Shown: piece after piece, positions 18,814 to 27,654 of the stretch
Layout of the letters: the number at the start of each line of letters is the position of its first letter
Position numbering within the stretch: the first letter of the stretch is position 1
Assembly (NCBI RefSeq): GCF_000182645.1
Contig: NZ_ACQA01000001.1
Coordinates: forward strand, 1,054,001 to 1,118,000
From: Brucella intermedia LMG 3301
GTDB lineage: Bacteria; Pseudomonadota; Alphaproteobacteria; Rhizobiales; Rhizobiaceae
Direction of reading: 5' to 3'
Length of the DNA: 64,000 nucleotides
Position numbers and translations under genes: made by a program
The notes under the pieces: generated by a model
Seen by the model: only the letters and a program-made list of their open reading frames with translations
What the model was told of the DNA's origin: nothing
Database searches by the model: none

Positions 18814-20058
18814 ATGGACCATAAGAATCCGCTTTTAGCGCGCTATGACGTCGAAGCCATCCGCCGGGATTTTCCGATCCTTTCGCGCGAAGTGCACGGC
18901 AAGCCGCTCGTCTATCTCGACAATGGCGCATCGGCGCAGAAGCCACAGAGCGTCATCGACGCGGTTGCTCACGCTTATTCCAACGAATATGCCAATGTTC
19001 ATCGCGGGCTGCATTTTTTGTCGAATGCGGCAACCGATGCCTATGAAAAATCGCGTGAGACGGTGCGCCGCTTCCTGAACGCCGGTTCGGTTGACGAAAT
19101 CGTCTTCACGAAAAACGCGACCGAGGCGATCAACACGGTCGCCTATGGCTATGGCATGCCGAATATCAGCGAGGGTGATGAAATTCTGCTGTCGATCATG
19201 GAGCATCACTCCAACATCGTTCCGTGGCATTTCATTCGCGAAAGACAGGGGGCGAAGCTCGTATTCGCGCCGGTGGACGACGAAGGCACCTTCCACATCG
19301 AAGAATTCGAGAAACGCCTGACGGAACGCACCAGGCTCGTCGCGATCACGCATATGTCGAATGCGCTTGGCACGGTTACGCCGATCAAAAAGATCGTGGA
19401 ACTCGCCCATGCGCGCGGTATTCCCGTTCTGGTCGATGGCAGCCAGGGCGCTGTGCACCTGCCTGTCGACGTGCAGGATCTCGGCTGCGATTGGTATGTC
19501 TTTACCGGCCATAAGGTTTACGGCCCATCCGGCATTGGTGTGCTCTATGGCCGGTCGGAAATGCTCGAGAAGATGCGTCCTTTCCAGGGCGGCGGTGAAA
19601 TGATCGAAGAGGTGACGGAAGAATACGTCACCTATAATCATCCGCCGCACCGTTTCGAGGCAGGCACGCCTCCGATTGTTCAGGCTATCGGTCTTGGCGC
19701 AGCACTTGAATATATGGAAAAGATCGGCCGTCACGCGATCCTCGCTCATGAGGAGGACTTGCGTGATTACGCCCACGAACAGCTTGGACGCATCAACAGC
19801 TTGCGCATTTTTGGCAATGCGCCGGGCAAGGGAGCCATCATCTCGTTTGCGCTTGAAGGAATTCATGCGCATGACGTGTCGATGGTGATCGACCGGGCAG
19901 GGGTCGCGGTGCGTGCAGGAACGCATTGCGCGCAGCCGCTCTTGAAACGCTTCGGCGTTACATCTACATGCCGTGCATCCTTCGCCCTGTACAATACCCG
20001 CGCTGAAGTGGATGCATTGGCGGAAGCCTTGGAAAAGGCAAGGAAGTTTTTCGGATGA
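18814..20058 (+). CDS. sufS: Cysteine desulfurase, class II SufS
   Basis: 414-aa PLP enzyme supplying sulfur to the SufBCD scaffold. PLP lysine K234 is in TGHKVYG and the catalytic cysteine C372 is in AGTHCAQP, the short-loop class II arrangement. No sufE or sufU is visible in the window, so its sulfur acceptor is encoded elsewhere or it uses another partner. sufT overlaps its stop by 4 nt. Confidence 0.97.
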   Translation: MDHKNPLLARYDVEAIRRDFPILSREVHGKPLVYLDNGASAQKPQSVIDAVAHAYSNEYANVHRGLHFLSNAATDAYEKSRETVRRFLNAGSVDEIVFTKNATEAINTVAYGYGMPNISEGDEILLSIMEHHSNIVPWHFIRERQGAKLVFAPVDDEGTFHIEEFEKRLTERTRLVAITHMSNALGTVTPIKKIVELAHARGIPVLVDGSQGAVHLPVDVQDLGCDWYVFTGHKVYGPSGIGVLYGRSEMLEKMRPFQGGGEMIEEVTEEYVTYNHPPHRFEAGTPPIVQAIGLGAALEYMEKIGRHAILAHEEDLRDYAHEQLGRINSLRIFGNAPGKGAIISFALEGIHAHDVSMVIDRAGVAVRAGTHCAQPLLKRFGVTSTCRASFALYNTRAEVDALAEALEKARKFFG

Positions 20059-20429
20059 CCGACATGGAACAGAAAACTGAGGATCGAACCGCCTTTTCTG
20101 CCTCCGCCATCCCGCAGGAAGAACTCCTGCGCATGACGGATGACATCATTGCGGCCTTGAAAACGGTCTATGATCCGGAGATTCCAGCCGATATCTACGA
20201 GCTGGGCCTCGTCTACAAGATCGACATCGAAGATGATCGCACCGTGAAGATCGAGATGACGCTGACGGCTCCCGGCTGCCCTGTGGCGGGCGAGATGCCC
20301 GGCTGGGTCGAGAATGCCGTCGGCGCGGTCGAAGGTGTGTCAATGGTAGAAGTCACCATGACGTTCGATCCGCCATGGACCGCGGACCGTATGTCCGAAG
20401 AGGCACAGGTAGCCGTCGGCTGGTACTGA
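20055..20429 (+). CDS. sufT: Fe-S maturation factor SufT (MIP18/DUF59 domain)
   Basis: 124 aa with a disordered N-terminus and a DUF59/MIP18 domain: the VYDPEIPADIYELGLVY motif and the cysteine in LTAPGCPVAGEMP. SufT proteins help deliver or mature Fe-S clusters under high demand. The ATGA overlap with sufS signals translational coupling. In many alphaproteobacteria sufA follows directly; here sufA is 7 kb away on the other strand. Confidence 0.93.
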   Translation: MTDMEQKTEDRTAFSASAIPQEELLRMTDDIIAALKTVYDPEIPADIYELGLVYKIDIEDDRTVKIEMTLTAPGCPVAGEMPGWVENAVGAVEGVSMVEVTMTFDPPWTADRMSEEAQVAVGWY

Positions 20430-20442
20430 AATCAGTCTGTCT

Positions 20443-20477
20443 TCCTCCCGAAGTCGAGAGCCGGCTCCGGGAGGAAC
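20443..20477. terminator. Hairpin at the end of the SUF operon
   Basis: Perfect 9-bp stem ttcctcccg / cgggaggaa between the convergent sufT and glycosyltransferase genes. No clear T run. Confidence 0.45.
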
Positions 20478-21351
20478 GCTTTCAAAAGCCGGTTGTCTTC
20501 GAATAATGCAGGGATTGCTTGCCCCAGCATGCCTGAAGCAGCCCGGCAACGCCTCCCAATGCCGTAGCGAATGAAACCAGTCCCTGTCCACCCTTGAAGG
20601 GCAGGGTAAAGGTTGCACTCAGCAGTTTCCATAATCGGCTAAGAAACCTGACTGGGAACTGCTTTATTGCCCGCCAGCGGTTCATTCTGTATTGGAGTGC
20701 GAACTCGCTGGCATTATGGTCCCTGTTCCTACGGAAATGGTAAGAAAAGCTAATCCGGCAGCAGGGAACGGTTTCATAGACAATCGCGTCGGGCGCCCAG
20801 CCGGTCCTGGCGCCAAGTTTTTTGGCTTTAAGCCACAGGTTCCAGTCTTCTCCGCCCGTCAGACCCAATTGCGAATCAAACCGTAACCCCGTTCTTCGAA
20901 AGAAGTCGAGCCTTCCCATCCAGCTGCCGGTTGCAACCTTGATGGCGTCGGCCTTGTTTTCCTGCCACTTCTGACGCGCACGCAGTTCAGCTTTGACGCT
21001 GTTCTTCTCAACGCCGGACCAGATCAGGTTTTGCCAGATACTCAGTTGCGGATTGAACGGCCTTGGCCGTACCGGCGAGCCAAGGATATCGAGATTCATG
21101 CGCTGCTGCTCGGCCAGCAGTTGCTTCAGCCAATCGGTTGCGACAGTCTCGTCATCGTCTACAAAAACAAGAAAATCCGCTCCCGCCTGTTCAGCAAATT
21201 CAAGGGCGCGATTACGTGCAGACGAAATGCCGATGCGTGTTTCGAGCAAATAAAGCACCGGGTATGGGTAAATTTTCAGCCTCATTTCGGCCAGCCAGCC
21301 ATCCAAGGTGCTGACCGTATGGAGTGCTCCCCATTTCACCGGACAGGTCGG

Positions 21352-22179
21352 CTAGTTTGATTTAGCCCTGATGAACTGCCGAGGGGAAGCCATCTTGAGC
21401 GCGGAATGTGGATGGATTTCATTATAGTCCTCGATCCATCCGTCGATGAACTGGAGCGCTGTTTCTGCGTCCGGTAGTGCTGCGATGCGAATATAATCCC
21501 GCTTCAGGGTTTTGACGAAGGCCTCCGACATGCCGTTCGACTGCGGGCTGGCGACCGGCGTGAAGCAGGGTGTCAGATTGAGTGCTTGCGCAAACAGCCT
21601 CGTGTCCCTCGCGGTGTAAGCAGAGCCGTTGTCCGAGAGATGCTCGATTGCATGTGGGGCTCTGGTTCCATTGAAGCGTTTCTCGACCGCCTCCAGCATC
21701 ATGTCGCGCACGTCTGAGCCGGAGATGCCCGCGTTGGCGACCGCCGTCCAGGCAATGATCTCGCGGTCGAAGGCGTCGATGATGAAGGCGAGACGGATGA
21801 CCTCGCCGTTCCAGCAGGTGAACTCCAGCCCATCCGAGCACCAGCGCAGGTTGGAGCGCATGACCATGACCTTGCCATCGTGGAGGCGGCCCTTGCGAAC
21901 GGCTGTGTGCTTTTCCAGCAGCATGGCGTGGTTGCCCATGATGCGATGGACCCGTTTGGCGTTGATGACAGGCTTATCGGCGGCTCGCCTTTCGCGATTG
22001 AGGAGCGCGGCGATCCGCCGATAGCCATAGGTTGGCCTTTGATCTACCAGCCTGCGAATGATGGGCAAAAGCTCTGCATCCTCGGCCTTGTGATAGGAGC
22101 CGCGCGGCTTCGATCTGCCTTTCAGCCGCTCGTTGAGGTTGGAACGGGATACGCCCAGCGTGTCTGCGACGGCCTTCAT
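21352..22179 (-). CDS. IS3-family transposase OrfB (DDE catalytic part)
   Basis: 275 aa with an rve/DDE integrase core. The acidic triad is visible in WCSDGLEF, HLSDNGSAY and SNGMSEAFVKTLKRD. An upstream helical region resembles HTH_21 (RPTYGYRRIAALL). It overlaps orfA by 4 nt, but the working transposase is expected to be an OrfAB fusion made by frameshifting. Confidence 0.94.
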   Translation of the reverse strand: MKAVADTLGVSRSNLNERLKGRSKPRGSYHKAEDAELLPIIRRLVDQRPTYGYRRIAALLNRERRAADKPVINAKRVHRIMGNHAMLLEKHTAVRKGRLHDGKVMVMRSNLRWCSDGLEFTCWNGEVIRLAFIIDAFDREIIAWTAVANAGISGSDVRDMMLEAVEKRFNGTRAPHAIEHLSDNGSAYTARDTRLFAQALNLTPCFTPVASPQSNGMSEAFVKTLKRDYIRIAALPDAETALQFIDGWIEDYNEIHPHSALKMASPRQFIRAKSN

Positions 22180-22565
22180 CGCGAACCGTCCTTCGGCAAC
22201 AAGATCGGCCGCGATATCCGTTTTTTTGAGTCTGCTTTGGACAAGGCTTCCCGAAGGATTTCGACCTCCATCGTCTTGCGGCCGAGCATGCGCTCCAGCT
22301 CGCGGACGCGATCTTCCAGCTTCTTCACTTCCGAATTGCCGACCACCGGCTCGTCAGAATCCACAGCTGCAGCACCTCCCTCGCTCAAGAGCCTGCGCCA
22401 CCGATAAAGCAGATTGGGCGCGACGCCATGGCGGCGAGCGGTGGACGATACCGTCTCGCCTGGTTCGAAACTCTGCTCAATGATTGTCAGCTTTTGCTCG
22501 GTTGTCCACCGCCTGCGGCGAACATCACCCGTCAGCAATTCAACGTGTCGATACTCGTTAGACAT
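22176..22565 (-). CDS. IS3-family OrfA (HTH DNA-binding part)
   Basis: 129 aa with an HTH domain (RRWTTEQKLTIIEQSF, then ARRHGVAPNLLYRWR) and a C-terminal leucine-zipper-like coiled coil (VKKLEDRVRELERMLGRK). Near its end, seven A followed by C on the coding strand (22221-22227) form an A AAA AAC-like slip site. A -1 slip continues SKKTDIAADLVAEGRFAMKA into OrfB. Confidence 0.93.
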   Translation of the reverse strand: MSNEYRHVELLTGDVRRRRWTTEQKLTIIEQSFEPGETVSSTARRHGVAPNLLYRWRRLLSEGGAAAVDSDEPVVGNSEVKKLEDRVRELERMLGRKTMEVEILREALSKADSKKRISRPILLPKDGSR

Positions 22566-22777
22566 AAGCCTATACCCAAGCCTGTGCTTGAGCCTTTCTG
22601 CTTATGCCGACTGTCCGGTCGAAATGGGGGGCAGTTCACCGTATTATTCTCGACAACCAGAAATTCGATTTTTAAAGAATCCGGAAAGCTCATATCGCAT
22701 AAAGACAAATAAAGATTTGCAAGCATTCTTGGTCTATTGCGCGTAATAGTCGCAATAATAATACTAACTTTTTCCAT

Positions 22778-23119
22778 TATAAATCTCTATTATAGATATA
22801 TGTAAATATTTTATGGAATGGAAATATAATAAAGAAATATTCAGTATTACTATGGTTAAAGTTGGGCAGAATTAAGTAAGCGAAATTGCGCAGAAATCCT
22901 GCACGGAGACCTTGTGTAACCGGCAGTAATCAAGCTCGAAGCGAAGGCGCACTCGAATCCAAAAATCAGAAATGTGGCCAGATGTGGAGGATGTTCCACA
23001 ATGAACACTCCGCCTTGCGGCGCGCTGTAATGATAACGGTGAGGACTTATGCGAATGATGATTTGCAGGCAGCAGATCGTGATCAATCATGGCCTGAAGG
23101 TGACAATGGAAGTGGCGAT
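22778..23119. other. AT-rich stretch with no recognisable gene
   Basis: About 340 nt upstream of the split glycosyltransferase gene. The first 90 nt are strikingly AT-rich compared with the rest of the window and probably hold its promoter. Short frames exist but lack ribosome sites and recognisable content. Confidence 0.5.
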
Positions 23120-23680
23120 TTAGGGTTGCGTTCCCAAAATCCGTTCCCAGTCTTCAAAAAGCAGCGGAGATGTGACGCGAAGCAACTGCTCGTGTATCGC
23201 CTCGAGTTCAGCAATGAATGTCTCTGCTGCTTCAGGTACTTTGAGATAACGATTTTTCTCATCCAACTCTCTCGTCTGGATGAGATAGCAACCATCGCGA
23301 ATTATTTCTCTCGTATCTCGATGCCTTTTCATTGTAAGCACGGGTACACCATGGACAAAACCGTCCCGCCTGTCGTTCATTTTTTTTAATTTTGAAAGCG
23401 CTGCGAGAGCATCGGCGCTGCGCTGCGCGTCCACATCAGCCAATTTTGGTTCATGCTTGAGAAGTTTGGAGAGATAGGCCACTCGTGAGGCGTCGCCGTT
23501 GATCTGGGCAAGTCCGAGCTGGATAGCTTCAGGGTTAGAAAAGCCAAGTGCTTCCGGCAGGCGATAGACAAGGCCCATTATATCGCCCCACAACATTAGG
23601 ATCTTGCCGAGCAGTTCCTGCGTTTTGGCTCTTTCTTCTTTCCATCGATCTGAAGCCGCCCCAGCACTCACCTCATTCAT
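23120..23680 (-). CDS. Orphan helical protein with a HEPN-like RxxxxH motif
   Basis: 186 aa, predicted mostly helical; I do not recognise the family. Residues R105-D-G-F-V-H110 match the R-(N/D)-x3-H motif of HEPN ribonuclease domains, placed between two helical blocks as in that fold. HEPN proteins occur in toxin-antitoxin and anti-phage systems, but no antitoxin or nucleotidyltransferase is adjacent. The annotated ATG is immediately preceded by AGGGAGG with no spacing; GTG 23671 sits at a proper 9-nt distance and may be the real start. It lies in the accessory patch. Confidence 0.55.
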   Translation of the reverse strand: MNEVSAGAASDRWKEERAKTQELLGKILMLWGDIMGLVYRLPEALGFSNPEAIQLGLAQINGDASRVAYLSKLLKHEPKLADVDAQRSADALAALSKLKKMNDRRDGFVHGVPVLTMKRHRDTREIIRDGCYLIQTRELDEKNRYLKVPEAAETFIAELEAIHEQLLRVTSPLLFEDWERILGTQP

Positions 23681-23698
23681 CCTCCCTTACTTATGGAA

Positions 23699-24019
23699 TC
23701 AGTTACCGGCTTTGTAACATTCCAATTCGACCTTGTTGCGGAACGTACCAATTGCTCGCTGTTGGCCTTCTTCTGAAACGTAAGCGGGCTGCTCATATGC
23801 ATCCATGATTATTGCGCGGCTGATTTTAGAAATCGATGCATCTGCTGGCTTTTTCATCAGGTCGCTCATTGGCGTGTTGTTCTGCCGGTGCTTCATGATG
23901 CTGGTCGCTAATGAACCCAAAGCCTTGCAGAATTCATCTCTTTCCGCCTCAGTGTCTGCAGCGGCAGAGGTCGCAGTTAATACCGCGGTTATGTACGAAA
24001 TAAGAACTAATCGCTTCAT
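23699..24019 (-). CDS. Small secreted protein of unknown function
   Basis: 106 aa with a signal peptide ending near TSAAA. The mature part has two cysteines (DEFCKAL and LECYKAG) that could form one disulfide bond across a helical body. No family recognised. It is upstream of the HEPN-like gene on the same strand (18 nt gap), so the two may be co-transcribed. A G-rich ribosome site lies 5 nt before the ATG. Confidence 0.55.
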   Translation of the reverse strand: MKRLVLISYITAVLTATSAAADTEAERDEFCKALGSLATSIMKHRQNNTPMSDLMKKPADASISKISRAIIMDAYEQPAYVSEEGQQRAIGTFRNKVELECYKAGN

Positions 24020-24479
24020 CTTTGCCCCCTATTTCTCGGAATAATTGGCAGAGGCTTTAGAGGCGGTCAAGTCAGCAGAATCTCCGGATAGGGTTGGGTT
24101 ATGGATGCACCTCATACGAGTTTCGTACGATGTTGGAACGAAATCTATATCGACCCCGCTACATTTTCAGCGACCGTCATTGCTGAAAAATTTGGCATTC
24201 AACTATGAACGTCGGTAGCGACATAACCCGATTGTCGGGTAGTTCAAATTTGGGGCGAGGCCATAGTATGGGAAACTCCCAAAGTAACGATCGTGTCCAA
24301 ACTTCGGCCGCTCGTCCCATGTTTGCTATTCTTAAATTGCATGTCATGTCGCATCCAGTAGCCGAGCCAATTTAAGTCATTGTAATTGCTTGCACGTAGT
24401 TGCAGCACAATGCGACATAGATTTTAAGAAATCTGGGACCGTCGAATTACTCAATATACTGAATTTATTGAGATTTTTT
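24020..24479. other. Long non-coding stretch beside tRNA-Thr
   Basis: About 460 nt without a supportable gene. It contains a 9-nt inverted repeat atgtcgcat (24346-24354) / atgcgacat (24410-24418) and a 7-nt repeat ctcaata (24450-24456) / tattgag (24466-24472) followed by seven T. It abuts the 3' end of a tRNA gene, a common edge of acquired DNA, but no repeated tRNA end was found. Confidence 0.5.
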
Positions 24480-24555
<76 letters not shown>

Positions 24556-24708
24556 ACTTGCGCCCGATTAGCACAAATGCAGCGACTGTAAAACGAAAAT
24601 TCGTCGCAAGCAGGTCATGGCAACCGGGTTTTTCATGTGATAGCCAATAGCGGGTTGAGAAAACAGTGGCAAACTTGTCAGAGTTGGGCCGGATTCGGGA
24701 CTGTAAAC

Positions 24709-25483
24709 ATGGAAGATAAATCGCTCGCGCTGCATTTTCTGTCATCAGGAACCGAAGAATCACTGCTCGCACAAAAGGATTTGGTGGCTCGCTACGGCCA
24801 TGTGGCGGCGGAAGATGCCGACATCATTGTCGCGCTTGGCGGTGATGGAACCATGTTGCAAGCCTTGCGCGACTTCATGAGCAGCGGCACTCCGATCTAT
24901 GGCATGAATCGCGGGTCAGTCGGCTTTCTCATGAACGAGTTCAGCGTGGACGACCTGCCAGCCCGTATTCTGGCCGCTCAGATGGAAACCATTCGCCCGC
25001 TTGTCATGGTCGCAGAAACGGAATCCGGACAATCGTTCGAAGCATTGGCGATCAACGAAGTTTCCCTGTTCCGCCAGTCCTATCAGGCCGCCAAGATCAG
25101 GATAACGATCGATGGCAAGGTGCGGCTCGATGAACTTGTTTGTGATGGTGTGATGGTCGCGACGCCAGCAGGCTCCACCGCCTACAATCTCTCGGCGCAA
25201 GGCCCTATCCTGCCGCTTGAGGCGCCGCTTCTGGCGTTGACCCCGGTAAGCCCGTTTCGCCCGCGTCGGTGGGGCGGGGCGCTGCTGCCCAAGCATGTGA
25301 CCGTTCGTATGGATCTGCTGGAAACCGAAAAGCGTCCCGTCAACGCAGTCGCGGACAATAATGAAGTCAAGTCGGTTCGCTCCGTCACGGTGCGGGAAGC
25401 GCCGAACAGCCAGGTCGCCATTCTTTTCGATCGCAATCATTCATGGGGATGAGCGCATCCTGACGGAACAGTTCAGACATTAG
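24709..25483 (+). CDS. nadK: NAD kinase, 3' end frameshifted
   Basis: Phosphorylates NAD to NADP. The GGDGTML motif, [11 protein letters not shown] and the conserved [16 protein letters not shown] block are present. As read, the frame stops at 25452 after NHSWG. Removing one G from the run 25445-25448 gives [15 protein letters not shown] and a stop at 25481-25483, for 257 aa, the length I recall for this family in Brucellaceae. The start is ATG 24709 with GGGA about 8 nt upstream; longer N-termini look non-coding. The catalytic core is intact either way. Confidence 0.92.
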
Positions 25484-25783
25484 CTCTGGCAGGAAAAGGG
25501 CGCGCGACCTGAGCAGTGCCGATTGCTTTTTAGCTTTTGATAATTTGAATAAATTTGTTCATGTTCGACGTTGATTTCGATTGTTGCAGCATGATTGAAG
25601 CAATTTGATATCTTTCGATGGTATTTTAGTTGACTTTTGCACGCTGTAGACGTAGGCGATGCTGCAAGAAAACGCATATTGCGTTGCAGACGCCTTATTC
25701 TGCCTTGGTTCCTGCGCCCGATGACGCGGCTGCAATGACAGGATGGGTGGAAACCATTTCCAAACCAGAGAGCTGCGCCTCCA

Positions 25784-27238
25784 TTGACGACATTTGCCGA
25801 ACTCGGTCTTTCCCCGAAAGTGCTCGCCGCTGTTGAAGCGGCGGGTTATACTGCGCCTACACCCATTCAGGCAGGGGCCATTCCTCCAGCCCTTGAACGC
25901 AAGGATGTTCTGGGCATCGCGCAGACGGGAACCGGAAAGACGGCCTCTTTCGTGCTTCCCATGCTGACGCTTCTGGAAAAGGGCCGGGCGCGGGCGCGCA
26001 TGCCTCGCACGCTCATTCTGGAGCCGACCCGTGAACTCGCCGCGCAGGTCGAGGAAAACTTCGCCAAATACGGCATCAATCAGCGGCTGAATGTGGCTCT
26101 TCTGATTGGTGGCGTTTCATTCGATGACCAGGAACGCAAGCTGGAGCGCGGTGCGGACGTCCTCATCGCGACACCTGGCCGCCTGCTCGACCATTTCGAG
26201 CGCGGCAAGCTGCTCCTGACCGGTGTCGAAATTCTCGTCATCGATGAAGCCGACCGCATGCTCGACATGGGCTTCATTCCAGACATCGAGCGCATCTGCA
26301 AGCTCATCCCGTTCACGCGTCAGACGCTTTTCTTCTCGGCCACCATGCCGCCGGAAATCACCAAGTTGACCGAACAGTTCCTGCATTCTCCCACGCGCGT
26401 CGAGGTCGCAAAGGCTTCATCGACGGCCAAGACCGTCACCCAGCGCCTAGTGAAATCCACCAAGAAGGATTGGGACAAGCGCGCGGTGCTGCGCGATCTC
26501 ATCCGCGCCGAAGGCGATACGCTCAAGAACGCAATTATCTTCTGCAACCGCAAGAAGGACGTATCGGAGCTGTTCCGCTCGCTGACGCGGCATGAATTCA
26601 ACGCCGGAGCCCTGCATGGGGACATGGATCAGCGCGCGCGCATGACCATGCTGTCCAATTTCAAGGACGGCAAATTGCAGTTGCTGGTCGCGTCCGACGT
26701 GGCTGCCCGTGGTCTCGATATTCCTGATGTGAGCCACGTTTTCAATTTTGATATTCCGATCCATTCGGAAGACTATGTTCACCGCATCGGCCGCACCGGT
26801 CGCGCGGGCCGTTCCGGCAAGGCCTTCACCATCGTGACGCCTTCGGATACGAAATATCTGGCTGCTATCGAAGACATGATCGGTGAAAAGATCGAATGGC
26901 TGGACGGTGATCTGTCCACCCTGCCGGCCTCCGACGAGGCGGACGATCCGCGCAAGGGCAAGAATGCGCGCGGCAAAGGCAAGGACGCCAAGGGCAAGGA
27001 AAAGCCGAAGGACAAGGCGAAGGCCAAGCCTGCGGAAATCGTTGATCCTGCCGAGCAGCCCCAGCCGGTCATTGAAACCAGTGACCGCCGCGATGCGATC
27101 CGCGCTTCCAATGACGAGCGCCGCGGCAAGCCGCAGCACGAACAGAAGCGCCGTCGTGATCGTGACGATGACGGTCCTTCGCCTGTTGGCTTCGGCAACG
27201 ATATTCCTGCCTTCATGCTGATTCCCACCGGAATCTGA
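25784..27238 (+). CDS. DEAD-box RNA helicase, RhlE-like
   Basis: 484-aa ATP-dependent RNA helicase for RNA unwinding in ribosome assembly or decay. Motifs in order: Q motif TPIQAGAIP, motif I AQTGTGKT, PTRELA, DEAD (VIDEADRMLDMGF), SAT (FFSATMP), ARGLDIP and HRIGRTGRAG. From about residue 395 a long lysine/arginine-rich low-complexity tail follows, typical of rhizobial RhlE proteins and likely RNA binding. The only in-frame start after the upstream stop (25736) is TTG 25784, so it appears to use a TTG start. Confidence 0.93.
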   Translation: MTTFAELGLSPKVLAAVEAAGYTAPTPIQAGAIPPALERKDVLGIAQTGTGKTASFVLPMLTLLEKGRARARMPRTLILEPTRELAAQVEENFAKYGINQRLNVALLIGGVSFDDQERKLERGADVLIATPGRLLDHFERGKLLLTGVEILVIDEADRMLDMGFIPDIERICKLIPFTRQTLFFSATMPPEITKLTEQFLHSPTRVEVAKASSTAKTVTQRLVKSTKKDWDKRAVLRDLIRAEGDTLKNAIIFCNRKKDVSELFRSLTRHEFNAGALHGDMDQRARMTMLSNFKDGKLQLLVASDVAARGLDIPDVSHVFNFDIPIHSEDYVHRIGRTGRAGRSGKAFTIVTPSDTKYLAAIEDMIGEKIEWLDGDLSTLPASDEADDPRKGKNARGKGKDAKGKEKPKDKAKAKPAEIVDPAEQPQPVIETSDRRDAIRASNDERRGKPQHEQKRRRDRDDDGPSPVGFGNDIPAFMLIPTGI

Positions 27239-27258
27239 CGGAAGAAAACTGAGAATGT

Positions 27259-27630
27259 TCAATCGGCTGCAAGCGAGCGCTTTGCAGCCGATTTCTTTTT
27301 GGGCTTGGTTTTTTCGCTTCGCAAGGCCGCGTCATAGGCGAGGCGGGCCCAGCGCGTCATCACTTCCGGATCATCGAAAGCTTCACTTGGCACGCTCCAG
27401 TAGGGCATGGCGACAGGTTCGCCGCCTTTGCGTCCTTCGTAGGTCCACTGGGTCGCGCCAGCGTCAATAAATTGAGGAATGGTTGCTTCGTCAGCCTTGA
27501 AGAGCAGCTCGTCGCGAACAACGAGCGCAAAAATCAGGCCCTGATGATAGATGCCCTTGCCGCCGAACATGCGGCGGATGGTGACGGGACCAAAGTCCTG
27601 CAACAGATCGCGGAGAACTTCGTCATCCAT
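27259..27630 (-). CDS. TfoX N-terminal domain protein
   Basis: 123 aa with a TfoX_N domain (RRMFGGKGIYHQGLIFALV, LLFKAD) and a lysine-rich tail. In gamma-proteobacteria TfoX controls competence; short alphaproteobacterial versions lack the C-terminal domain and their role is unknown. It lies 24 nt downstream of sufA and is likely co-transcribed with it. The terminator of the convergent helicase gene lies within its 3' end. Confidence 0.8.
   Translation of the reverse strand: MDDEVLRDLLQDFGPVTIRRMFGGKGIYHQGLIFALVVRDELLFKADEATIPQFIDAGATQWTYEGRKGGEPVAMPYWSVPSEAFDDPEVMTRWARLAYDAALRSEKTKPKKKSAAKRSLAAD
27261..27298 (+). terminator. Terminator of the helicase gene, inside the end of the TfoX-like gene
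   Basis: Perfect 12-bp stem aatcggctgcaa / ttgcagccgatt followed by TCTTTTT on the plus strand. It overlaps the last codons of the opposing gene. Confidence 0.8.
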
Positions 27631-27654
27631 CGGCAGGCGGACCTTTGTCTGGCG

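Larger units (their letters stand above)
21320..22638 (-). mobile_element. Complete IS3-family (IS2-group) insertion sequence, 1,319 bp
   Basis: The ends are imperfect inverted repeats starting with TG: TGGAGTGCTCCCCATTTC at the left and, reversed, TGAACTGCCCCCCATTTC at the right, both continuing into ACCGGACA and GTCGGC. A 5-bp direct repeat ccgta flanks it (21315-21319 and 22639-22643). Two overlapping transposase frames (orfA, orfB) fill it. OrfB resembles IS2 (RWCSDG, NAKRVHRIM, FVKTLKRDYI, HPHSAL). Perfect target duplication and intact frames suggest a recent, potentially active insertion. Confidence 0.95.
20482..22777 (-). pseudogene. Family 2 glycosyltransferase gene interrupted by an IS3-family element
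   Basis: Two pieces of one gene: the 5' part 22639-22777 (MEKVSIIIATITRNRP to VVENNT) and the 3' part 20482-21314 or 21319. Removing the 1,319-bp insertion and one copy of the 5-bp duplication joins ENNT to VSTLDGW without any frame loss, giving a 323-aa GT2 enzyme. Visible motifs are the FVDDDE nucleotide-sugar site and GGEDWNLW. The C-terminal part is basic and amphipathic, suggesting membrane association. Such enzymes often build LPS or polysaccharide. By remembered synteny (between suf and bepC) it may be the Brucella LPS-core enzyme WadD, but this was not checked. The insertion should inactivate it. Confidence 0.85.

Noticed and set aside
22856..23086. Short minus-strand frame between the glycosyltransferase and HEPN-like genes
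   Set aside because: No ribosome site, odd composition, not conserved-looking.
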